A stretch of 31,470 nt of DNA from CAZFBR01 sp035353495 [NCBI: uncultured bacterium] (GTDB taxonomy: Bacteria; DAOPZR01), in contig CAZFBR010000007.1 in assembly GCA_964517215.1 (NCBI GenBank), positions 1 through 31,470 on the forward strand, in the 5' to 3' direction. Shown one piece after another: positions 8,973-16,524 of the stretch. The notes under the pieces are model-generated. The model did no database searches. It saw only the letters and a program-made list of their open reading frames with translations, and was not told the origin of the DNA. The position numbers and the translations under genes are program-made. Position 1 is the stretch's first letter. Each line of letters starts with the position of its first letter.

Positions 8973-9595
8973 CGCCCGGCTCCTGATTCCCGGGCGTCCA
9001 GGCAGGCATCAACGGCTGCCAGAAAGCCCGGGGCGGGAATGAAAAAGAAATATTCCTCGAAGTCGAGGTCGTCCTTGGAGAACCGCGTGCGCGCCAGCAT
9101 GGCCTCATCCCCCATCAGGGCATGCTCCATCACCACTTGCTGGATGATGGATCCGGTATAATCAATAAGGAAGAGCGGCGTCGAGGTGGCAATGGGTTTG
9201 CCGATGGCACGGGCGAGAATGTTCATGAATGTCGAGCCGAGGATATTGCCCGTTTCGATGATCACCGATTGCTCCGCCTCGCCCCACGCCTGCGACTCGC
9301 CGATCGTCCGGTTGAAAACCAGGTCGACGAACACCTGGGCAGATAACTCCGGAAAGATAAACAGCACATACCCCTGCACCGTGCTTTGCACCGGCAGCAG
9401 GGTTGCCACGCTGTAGAGGTCGGACCCGCCCGCCGCTTCGGCGATGCCTGACAGCGGGGCATACCCGATGTCGAGGAACTGCACCGTGAAAGAGTGCCCG
9501 GTCCAGCGCGAGATTTTGTCCGACACCGCCGCAGCCGCCGCGCTGAATATTTCATTGAGAAAAACACGCTGGCGGGGGGTCAGTTCCGTCGCCAT
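8969..9595 (-). CDS. CheC/CheX-family CheY-P phosphatase-like protein
   Basis: A 208-residue protein of the CheC/CheX/FliY family, which dephosphorylates CheY-P. The family signature (S/D)x3Ex2N is intact once, in the second half: S110, E114 and N117 in SVIIETGNILG, with the later P134 in IGKPIATSTP. The matching N-terminal centre (VFLNEIFSAAAAAVSDKI, 11-28) has kept E15 but has Ser where Asn is expected, so only one catalytic centre appears usable. Length is similar to CheC. It starts 2 bases after cheA and overlaps the receiver gene, which places CheA, phosphatase and receiver in one translational block. CheD downstream is a possible partner. Confidence 0.85.
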   Translation of the reverse strand: MATELTPRQRVFLNEIFSAAAAAVSDKISRWTGHSFTVQFLDIGYAPLSGIAEAAGGSDLYSVATLLPVQSTVQGYVLFIFPELSAQVFVDLVFNRTIGESQAWGEAEQSVIIETGNILGSTFMNILARAIGKPIATSTPLFLIDYTGSIIQQVVMEHALMGDEAMLARTRFSKDDLDFEEYFFFIPAPGFLAAVDACLDARESGAGR

Positions 9596-9597
9596 GA

Positions 9598-12315
9598 TCA
9601 GCCCTGCCGCTTCCCGACGGCCCGCCGCACAATGCCGGCCGCATCGAGGATCAGCGCCACCGTGCCATTCCCGAGGATGGTTGCCCCGCTGACCCCTTCC
9701 ACCCGCTTAAATTCGTCCGACAGCGGCTTGATGACCACTTCCTCCTTGCCCAGCATGCCGCTGATAAACACCCCCACCCGCTGGCTGCCGTCGTCCATGA
9801 CCAGAATGCTGCGGTGGCGGGCCGGCGCCACCGGCACACCGGCGCCAATCACCGCATGCAGGCTGACCACTGACAGCGCCTGTTCGCGCAGCTTGATGGT
9901 GGCATGCCCCTCAACAGTGAAGATTTCCTCACTGCTGACGCTGATCACCTCCGCCGCATTGTCGATGGGCAGGGCAAAAACCTCGTCACCGACGCGGAAC
10001 AGCATGGCCTCGATAATGGCCAGGGTCAGCGGCAAATTGATCTGCATGGTCGAGCCCCGCCCCGCCGCCGTGACAATTTCCACCGAACCGTTGAGCTTCA
10101 TGACCTGGTGGTTGACCACATCCATGCCCACGCCCCGGCCCGAGATGTCGGTGATTTTCTGGGCCGTGCTGAATCCCGGCAGGAAGATCATCTTGACGAT
10201 ATCCCGCTCGCTCATCGCCGCCAGTTCCGCCGCCGTCACCAGCCCCCGCTCCAGCGCCTTGCGCCCAACCGCCGCCGTATCAACGCCCTTGCCATCGTCG
10301 GAGATCTCGATGCAGACCTGGTTGCCGGCATGATAGGCCTTGAGCGTGACCACCCCCTCCTCCGGCTTGCCCGCCGCCGCACGCACTGCCGGCGGCTCGA
10401 TGCCGTGATCGATGGAATTGCGCAACATGTGGGTGAGCGGATCATTCAGTTCGTCAATCACACTCTTGTCCAGTTCGGTGTCCTCGCCGATGATCTCCAG
10501 CCGGATCTTCTTGCCGCTGCTCCGCGCCAGGTCGCGCACCAGGCGGGAAAACTTGCGAAAGATCTGTCCGATCGGCAGCATGCGCGCCTGCATCACCCCG
10601 TTCTGCACCTTGGTTGACAGCCGGTTCAGCTGCTGCGCCGCATCGTGCAAATGCGCCACGGTCTGCCGGTTTTTGAACAATTCCCGGATCTGCCCGTCAA
10701 CGCGGTGCACATCCTGCAGCATCGCCGCAACCCGCGCCGCAGCCGGCTCCGCCCCGCTCGCGCGCAACTCACCCTGCAGGCTTTCCAGCTTGAACAGCAC
10801 ATCGTCGAGCGCGAACACGATGTCCGTGCGCTCGAATACGGAGCGCAGGACCAGAATCAGATTGAAAATCCGCGCGCGATTGATTACCAGTTCGCCGGTC
10901 AGGTTCATCAGTTCATCCAGGCGCTCGACATCAACCCGGATGGTCTCGCCCGCCGGCTTCTTGAGGTCGCCTGCCCGGCGTTCGCCGGCCCGCCGGTCGG
11001 CGCCGGCAGACAGTTCCGCCGCCGGTGCCGCCGCCACCCCCGATGCCGCTGCCGGCGGCGCTGCCGGAACCGGCGCCGCTGCCGCTGCCGCCAATTGTGC
11101 CGCCAGGGCACGGGTATCCATGTCGGGCACCCCGCCCTGGCGCAGAATCGAAATCGACTCCGCCACCACGTCCGCCATCTGCAGCAGCAGTGACACCATC
11201 TGATCCGTGGCCACCAGCTGGTCGCCGCGCAGCCGGTCGAGGATATGCTCGCCATTGTGCAGCAGGTCACCCAGATCCTTCAGGCCAATGGCGGCAGCCG
11301 AACTTTTCAGCCGATGGGCCAGCCGGAAGAGCACATGAATCATCTCCCGGTCGGTTTTGTCGCGTTCAAATGCGACCAGCGTCTCATTCAGCTTGAGGAT
11401 ATCCTCTCCCGATTCATCCACGAACACCTTGACATATTCCTGATTGATCACCGGCGCTGCCGGCCGTTCCGGCATCCCCGCCGCCACTGCCGGCGGCGAC
11501 ACCGCCGGCCCGACCATTCGTGACGGCAGCACCAGAGTCACCGGCACAATCCCGGCCGCCGTGCCGATCACCGCGCGCACCGCCGCTTCATCCGCGCGAG
11601 TCGCCAGCAGCAGGCGGACTTCAAAATCAAACGTCTGCGGCATGAAATCCTTCAACTGGTCGGGAAACTGAGTCAGGGGTTCAAGAAACAGAATCTCACC
11701 CAGTCCCTGCAGGTCCCGGTACAGCCGCAGCGGCGCGCGCCCCACCGCAAGGCAATCACGATCCAGCAGGATGGCCATCTCGAAGACACGGTCGCCACGG
11801 TTCAGGGCAATGCCGGCATTAATTTCGTCCGTCACCGACAGCGCCGCCCGCATTCCGTCGCTGACCGTCAGCTGCGGCTCATCCGCGGCCGGCGGCAGCG
11901 CCGCCGTCGGGGCGGCCCCGCGGCCCAGCACTCCGGCGATCGCCGCCACGGCGTCCGCGATGTCACTCTGCTCGCCCGTGCCGTCACCGATTTCCCGCAG
12001 CAGTTGCGCCAGCACATCAAACGCGGCGAACAGCACATCAACAATCGCCGGCGTCAGCGCCAGCTGCTGGTTGCGCACCAAATCAAGGATGTTTTCCATT
12101 TTGTGCGTCAGTTCATTGACCCGCACAAATCCCATCATTCCCGACATCCCCTTCAGCGAATGGGCGTTGCGGAACATGGTATTGATTGTTTCCAGATCGA
12201 TCCCCGCCGTCAGCATGCCCTCGATCCCCAGCATGTGCTGGTTCAGCGATTCGAGATGCTCGCGAGCCTCAACCAGAAAGTCACGCAGCGATTCGTCAAA
12301 CGAGTATTCGCTCAC
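9598..12315 (-). CDS. cheA: Chemotaxis histidine kinase CheA with two Hpt domains
   Basis: A 905-residue CheA, longer than the usual 650-720 because it carries two phosphotransfer domains. Hpt1 (about 5-105) has H52 in NAHSLKGMSG. Residues about 155-265 look like a P2-type receiver-docking domain. Hpt2 (about 293-395) has H334 in LAHRLKSSAAAIG. An Ala/Pro-rich linker (405-435) leads to the P3 dimerisation helices (about 455-600) and the ATPase: N box HMLRNSIDHGIE (N633), G1 DDGKG (673-677), G2 GRGVGMD (726-732). A CheW-like P5 domain ends the protein (about 765-900). GTG start with GGAGGAG seven bases upstream. It sits between the partner-switching genes and the CheC-like phosphatase. Two Hpt histidines could serve different receivers. 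Confidence 0.96.
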   Translation of the reverse strand: MSEYSFDESLRDFLVEAREHLESLNQHMLGIEGMLTAGIDLETINTMFRNAHSLKGMSGMMGFVRVNELTHKMENILDLVRNQQLALTPAIVDVLFAAFDVLAQLLREIGDGTGEQSDIADAVAAIAGVLGRGAAPTAALPPAADEPQLTVSDGMRAALSVTDEINAGIALNRGDRVFEMAILLDRDCLAVGRAPLRLYRDLQGLGEILFLEPLTQFPDQLKDFMPQTFDFEVRLLLATRADEAAVRAVIGTAAGIVPVTLVLPSRMVGPAVSPPAVAAGMPERPAAPVINQEYVKVFVDESGEDILKLNETLVAFERDKTDREMIHVLFRLAHRLKSSAAAIGLKDLGDLLHNGEHILDRLRGDQLVATDQMVSLLLQMADVVAESISILRQGGVPDMDTRALAAQLAAAAAAPVPAAPPAAASGVAAAPAAELSAGADRRAGERRAGDLKKPAGETIRVDVERLDELMNLTGELVINRARIFNLILVLRSVFERTDIVFALDDVLFKLESLQGELRASGAEPAAARVAAMLQDVHRVDGQIRELFKNRQTVAHLHDAAQQLNRLSTKVQNGVMQARMLPIGQIFRKFSRLVRDLARSSGKKIRLEIIGEDTELDKSVIDELNDPLTHMLRNSIDHGIEPPAVRAAAGKPEEGVVTLKAYHAGNQVCIEISDDGKGVDTAAVGRKALERGLVTAAELAAMSERDIVKMIFLPGFSTAQKITDISGRGVGMDVVNHQVMKLNGSVEIVTAAGRGSTMQINLPLTLAIIEAMLFRVGDEVFALPIDNAAEVISVSSEEIFTVEGHATIKLREQALSVVSLHAVIGAGVPVAPARHRSILVMDDGSQRVGVFISGMLGKEEVVIKPLSDEFKRVEGVSGATILGNGTVALILDAAGIVRRAVGKRQG

Positions 12316-12399
12316 CGCCCGCTCCTCCCGAGCACCGCCGCCGCACGCCCAACCTCCGGGTCCCGCCGCTGCGCCGGCCGCACCATCCGGCCGCCGGAC

Positions 12400-12747
12400 T
12401 TACGCATGGTCCACCCGCGCCAGCGCCACCGCCGCATCCTCCGTGACGGCGAGATGCAGCACTTCATGCAATTTGGCAATCGTCAGTATCTCCATCAGTT
12501 TCGGCGGCACCCGCATCAGCACCAGCCGGCCGCCGGCCGCCGCCAGATTCTTGTGGGTCACCCCGATCAACCCCAGTCCGGCACTGCTCATGAAACTTAC
12601 CTGCCCCAAATCAAAGATCACGGCCTGTTTGCCGGCCCCCAGCAGCGTCAGCAGCTGCTCCTTGAGCGCCTGCGCCTCCTTGGCTTTCAGTTCGCCGGCC
12701 AGGGTCAGCAGCACCACCCCGTCACGTTCACATGTCGTCGTTTCCAT
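12400..12747 (-). CDS. STAS-domain anti-sigma factor antagonist-like protein (second copy)
   Basis: A 115-residue single STAS domain of the SpoIIAA/RsbV type. Such proteins are phosphorylated on one Ser by a RsbW-like kinase and reactivated by a PP2C phosphatase. The helix-capping motif reads SFMSSAGLGLI, so the phosphorylatable position S55 is retained while the usual preceding Asp is Ser (S54) and the following residue is Ala. I chose ATG 12747 because GGGAG lies seven bases upstream and overlaps the stop of the phosphatase gene; a longer frame to 12831 has no such support. An 84-base gap follows before cheA. It is the likely substrate of the hub protein encoded just upstream. Confidence 0.88.
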   Translation of the reverse strand: METTTCERDGVVLLTLAGELKAKEAQALKEQLLTLLGAGKQAVIFDLGQVSFMSSAGLGLIGVTHKNLAAAGGRLVLMRVPPKLMEILTIAKLHEVLHLAVTEDAAVALARVDHA

Positions 12748-12757
12748 GCCCACTCCC

Positions 12758-14893
12758 TTATTGCGCCTTGACCACCAGCACGGTAATGTCATCAAACTGC
12801 GGGGTATCGCCGGCAAACACCCGCACCGCACGCAACACCGCGCGCCCGACCTCTTCCGCAGTGAGTAGATTACTACACTTGAGTATATTAGTCAAGTCGG
12901 CACCATTCAACTCCTGGCGCTGCGCATTGCGCGCATCCGTCACTCCGTCCGTATAGAGCAGCAGGACATCGCCGGGCAGCAACACAAGGGAATGCTCGCG
13001 ATACCCCGCGTCCGGATCCATGCCGAGGATCATGGCATTGTCCGTCAGCTGTTCCACCGTACTGGTCGCGGCACGGTACAGCAGCGGGTACTGGTGTCCG
13101 GCGTTGACATACCACAGCCGCTGCCGGGACAAGTCGAGGAATCCAAGAAAAAGCGGCTGCAGCATATCCGGAAAACTCTCCAGCATAAACCGGTTCAGAC
13201 GCTCCATCAACAGTCCGGGACTGTCAATAAAGTCCTTGTACGCGCGTACAGCAGCGGCAAGCTGCGCCATGACGATCGCCGCCGGCATGCCCTTGCCCTG
13301 GACATCGGTTAGCAGCAACCCCAGCAACTCCGGCCGGCCCGACAGCCGGAAAAAGTCGTAATAATCACCGCCGATCACCGAGGCCGGCAGGCAGTCGGCA
13401 AAAAAACCAAAACCCGGAATTCCGGTTGGCACCGCCGGGAGAATCTGCCGCTGGATTTTCCCGGCCAACATCAGCTCATGATCCATGCGCTCCTTGGCAA
13501 GGGTTAACGCGAACAATTGCGCCCGCGCGATGGCCAGCACCCCGTAATTGGCGATGGTGGTAAGATCGGTAATATACTCCGGCTGGGAGTTCACCGACAG
13601 CGGATTGAAGAGGATGACCACACCGCGCAATTCGTCCCGATCGCACAGCGGCACATACACTGCCGCCTGCAGAGCAAACGGAAGCGCCGCATGCAACTTC
13701 AGCAGCAACGGTGCCGCCGGTCCTGCCAGCAGTCTGTCAGCCAGACCCTGGCCCTGAATCAGCGCCTCGAACTGCCCCAGCAACGGTTGATTGACGACCA
13801 GATAGGGGGAGCGTTCCCGAACAACCCGCGACAGAAAAGAGGACCCGTCCGCCTGCGAAAACAGACCCTTCGCCAGTACCCCATCACCAACCTCACGCGC
13901 AATGCCGTCCGCGGCACACAATTCCAGCTGACCTTCGCCCTGCAGGAGCAGTAATCCCGACGCCGCACCGGCAGCCACCCGCAATTGTTCCAGCAGCAAT
14001 TGGGTGAGCTGTGCCAGATCTCCAACCTCATTCAGCAGCTGCCCAACCTGGCGCAGGCAGCTGTTGGTGTTTTCCAGTTCGCGGAACAAGGCATGGTTTT
14101 CACGCACCATGCGGTTCCATTCCAGGGCATTGTGCAGCGTAGCCCGCAGCTCGTTTACATTCATCGGTTTGTGCAGATACGCAAACGCCCCGTGATTGAC
14201 CGCATCAATCGCGGTATCGATCGTCGCCAATCCGGTCATCAGCACCACCGGCAATGACGCATCCAGGTTGCGCACGTGGTCGAGCAACTCCAACCCGTTC
14301 ATGCCCGGCATGCGAATGTCGGTGATCACCGCAGAAAAGGACTGTTGCGCCAGCAACGCCACCGCCGATTCTGCATTCCCGGCGGCAAGCACCTCATAGG
14401 GCTCCCGCCGCAGATAAATCATGAGCAATTTGCGGATGGCCTCCTCATCATCAACCACCAGCACCCGCGGGCGCTGCACCGGCGCAAACCGCAGCGGCTT
14501 GCGTTTGCGCATCGTCACGCTGTTGCCGCGCTCGTTGAATACCACCTCATCCATGTAGGTCTTGATCAACAGCAATCCCCGTCCCGAACCCGCCAGCAGT
14601 TTCTGCGCCGCAGGCTCCTGCCATGCCCGAACATCAAATCCCGGCCCTTCATCCACGATCGTACAGGCCACCTGGGCAACATCCTGTTCGACCGTCAGTA
14701 TGATTTTCCGGCTGCGCTCTTCGGCGTTGCCATGGCAATGGGCATTGACCAGCGCTTCGTACAGGCACAACCGCAGCTCAAACACCGGCAGCCAGATGGT
14801 CACGTCATGGTACCAGGTTTCCTGCGCCAGCCGCACCAGAAGATTTTCGATCGCATCATAATCCGAATCGATGGTGTAGGTAAATACAGGCAT
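12758..14893 (-). CDS. Partner-switching hub: RsbW-like HATPase, receiver, GAF and PP2C (SpoIIE/RsbU-type) phosphatase in one chain
   Basis: A 711-residue soluble protein with four domains. (1) HATPase_c of the anti-sigma serine-kinase type (1-135): N box LYEALVNAHCHGN, G1 DEGPGFD, G2 GSGRGLLLIKTYMDEV. (2) Receiver (143-258): D148/D149, phosphoacceptor D192 in ITDIRMPG, K242 in HKPM. (3) GAF-like sensor (about 285-462). (4) PP2C of the SpoIIE/RsbU family (470-711) with metal ligands in GGDYYDFF (D510), TDVQGKG (D530), YTDGVTDA (D649) and DDIT (D701, D702). It could thus phosphorylate and dephosphorylate STAS partners under receiver and GAF control. STAS genes flank it with 10-base gaps on both sides. 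ATG 14893 is chosen for its GAGGG ribosome site; the frame is open to 14953. Catalytic direction and switch are inferred. Confidence 0.93.
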   Translation of the reverse strand: MPVFTYTIDSDYDAIENLLVRLAQETWYHDVTIWLPVFELRLCLYEALVNAHCHGNAEERSRKIILTVEQDVAQVACTIVDEGPGFDVRAWQEPAAQKLLAGSGRGLLLIKTYMDEVVFNERGNSVTMRKRKPLRFAPVQRPRVLVVDDEEAIRKLLMIYLRREPYEVLAAGNAESAVALLAQQSFSAVITDIRMPGMNGLELLDHVRNLDASLPVVLMTGLATIDTAIDAVNHGAFAYLHKPMNVNELRATLHNALEWNRMVRENHALFRELENTNSCLRQVGQLLNEVGDLAQLTQLLLEQLRVAAGAASGLLLLQGEGQLELCAADGIAREVGDGVLAKGLFSQADGSSFLSRVVRERSPYLVVNQPLLGQFEALIQGQGLADRLLAGPAAPLLLKLHAALPFALQAAVYVPLCDRDELRGVVILFNPLSVNSQPEYITDLTTIANYGVLAIARAQLFALTLAKERMDHELMLAGKIQRQILPAVPTGIPGFGFFADCLPASVIGGDYYDFFRLSGRPELLGLLLTDVQGKGMPAAIVMAQLAAAVRAYKDFIDSPGLLMERLNRFMLESFPDMLQPLFLGFLDLSRQRLWYVNAGHQYPLLYRAATSTVEQLTDNAMILGMDPDAGYREHSLVLLPGDVLLLYTDGVTDARNAQRQELNGADLTNILKCSNLLTAEEVGRAVLRAVRVFAGDTPQFDDITVLVVKAQ

Positions 14894-14903
14894 TGCCGTA
14901 CCC

Positions 14904-15248
14904 TCAGCCGTTCCCGCCGGCTTCAGCCACTGCCTGCGACTCGGTATCAACAATGCGGATTAGCTCGCACAGGCGGGTAATGGTTATGACCCGCCGGACA
15001 TTGTCCGTCGGCTGCAGCAGCACCAGGGCCCCGCCCGCACGCTGCAGCCGGCGGTAAAAACGCCCGACCATGCCCAACGAGGTGCTGCAGATGAAATCAA
15101 CGTTGGCCAGATTGAGTACCACCCGGTTTTTCCCCCGGACCGCCAGCGATGTCAGGGCAAATTCCAGCACATCAGTCGCGCTCTTGTCGAGATCGCCGGC
15201 GACGTCGATAATCGCCACACTTCCGCACTCCCGTATCGAATAATCCAT
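14904..15248 (-). CDS. STAS-domain anti-sigma factor antagonist-like protein (first copy)
   Basis: A 114-residue STAS domain of the SpoIIAA/RsbV type. The switch motif is DFICSTSLGMV: S55 occupies the phosphorylatable position, the usual Asp before it is Cys (C54) and the Gly two residues later is Ser (S57). The rest of the fold is typical, with VAIIDVAGDLD at the N-terminus and VVLNLANVDF before the motif. The start ATG 15248 has AGGAG about nine bases upstream; a ten-codon longer frame lacks support. It is 43 bases after the FecR-like lipoprotein gene and 10 before the hub gene. It is distinct in sequence from the second STAS protein, so the two are unlikely to be simple duplicates. Confidence 0.88.
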   Translation of the reverse strand: MDYSIRECGSVAIIDVAGDLDKSATDVLEFALTSLAVRGKNRVVLNLANVDFICSTSLGMVGRFYRRLQRAGGALVLLQPTDNVRRVITITRLCELIRIVDTESQAVAEAGGNG

Positions 15249-15291
15249 TGGTATTTCTCCTGTCGCTCCGCTACACAATTTCCCGTACTGC

Positions 15292-16524
15292 CTACTGCCG
15301 CACTGCCAGGGTGGTGGTCTGCCGCGCGGTGATGGTTACGTTGTCAAAACCCGGAATCGTCCGGTCGGCAAAAACAAAACTGATCCGATAGCTGCCCGGC
15401 AGCAGTTCCACCGCCCCGCCACCCGGCGGCAGTTCCAGCGAGGCGCGGGTCACTTCCTCACCTGCAGCATCATAAATCCGGAAAAACAGCGGCAGCTCGG
15501 CGGTCAGCGCCCGCTGCAATTCCAGGCGGCCAAACCCGGTGAACAGCACTTCCGTGGTGCCGTTATCGCCGATCACCACGTCGCGTTTGGCGGGATAGCG
15601 GATGTCGGTGTAAGCGAGTTCAACGCAGTATGTGCCTGCCGGCAGGCGCAACGGCATGTCCCCGGGAAAATCCAGCGTCGTGCCGAACACATCGCGCTCG
15701 TGGGCCGCGTCGTAGACGCGGCACGAACCGGCCAGGGCCGCGCCCTGCGACGACAACCGCCGCACATGCAGATACCCGCGCGCCAGTTCCAGCCGCACCG
15801 GCACCACACTGGTCTCCGCGGCATCGGTCAGCAGCGAACGAAGGGTGCCGGCAAATTCGTCGGCATGCATGATGCCGCGCAATTCCGCAAACCGCGCCGG
15901 CCAGGCCGCGTCCTGCGGCTGCACCGCGGGCCGCTCGCCGCCGGGAATCACCAGCAGCATTTCTCCGCGATTAACAAACAACGGGCGTTCGTCCGTCTGC
16001 ACCCGCACGTCCCCGTCAGCCACCGCCACCTCGCACGCCTCGCCGGTCAGCCGCATCGCCGCCGTGCCCGCGCGCAAGGTCATCCGGGTGGAGCCGCCCG
16101 CCACCGTCACACCGCCGCGCCCGCTGCCGCCCGCCTGCACCCCGATCATGCCCGCCTGCATGGTCAGCACCGGTTCGCCCGTCTCCCAGCTGAGCACCAC
16201 GGTGGTCCCCGCCAGCAGGCGCGCCACCCCGCACTCAGGGAAGAACAGGTCCATGGTGCCGCGACCCGTACGCAGCGTGACCCTGGCCACCAGTTTGGTG
16301 CCCGGCGCCACCTGCACTTCACCGTCACCGCCGCCCGACCAGGCCTCGCCCTGCGCATCCGACACAAAGGCCACCCCGCCCGCACTGGTGTCGCTGATCA
16401 TGCCGGCGTCATCCGCAGCAACGGCGGTGGCCTCGCCGGTTGCCGGCGCCGGCGGCGCTTCGCACCCGCCGCAGCCCGCCACCAGCAGGATCAGCCAGGC
16501 CAGCAGCGGCAACACGCGGATCAT
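15292..16524 (-). CDS. FecR-domain-like lipoprotein with C-terminal beta-rich (PEGA-like) repeats
   Basis: A 410-residue predicted lipoprotein. The signal peptide (LPLLAWLILLVAG) ends in a lipobox with C18 as the likely lipidated cysteine. Residues about 45-205 read as a FecR-type beta domain: VAFVSDAQGEAWSGG, VAPGTKLVARVTLRTG, ARLLAGTTVVL and AVADGDVRVQ. The C-terminal part (about 240-410) contains two similar short beta units each ending in an AGTYCVELAYTDIRYP- or PGSYRISFVFADRTIPG-like segment, reminiscent of PEGA/carboxypeptidase-like surface modules. It would face the periplasm. ATG 16524 overlaps the upstream GT2 stop as ATGA. FecR domains in known systems relay envelope signals, but no membrane anchor to a sigma factor is encoded nearby, so its role here is open. 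Confidence 0.75.
   Translation of the reverse strand: MIRVLPLLAWLILLVAGCGGCEAPPAPATGEATAVAADDAGMISDTSAGGVAFVSDAQGEAWSGGGDGEVQVAPGTKLVARVTLRTGRGTMDLFFPECGVARLLAGTTVVLSWETGEPVLTMQAGMIGVQAGGSGRGGVTVAGGSTRMTLRAGTAAMRLTGEACEVAVADGDVRVQTDERPLFVNRGEMLLVIPGGERPAVQPQDAAWPARFAELRGIMHADEFAGTLRSLLTDAAETSVVPVRLELARGYLHVRRLSSQGAALAGSCRVYDAAHERDVFGTTLDFPGDMPLRLPAGTYCVELAYTDIRYPAKRDVVIGDNGTTEVLFTGFGRLELQRALTAELPLFFRIYDAAGEEVTRASLELPPGGGAVELLPGSYRISFVFADRTIPGFDNVTITARQTTTLAVRQ

Noticed and set aside
12386-12398. TCCGG-CCG-CCGGA hairpin after the second STAS gene as a terminator
   Set aside because: Only five base pairs and no T-run; in GC-rich DNA such stems are common by chance.
15249-15291. Sigma54- or sigma28-type promoter before the first STAS gene
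   Set aside because: The GG...TTG spacing does not match GG-N10-GC, and no TAAA/GCCGATAA-like pair is present.
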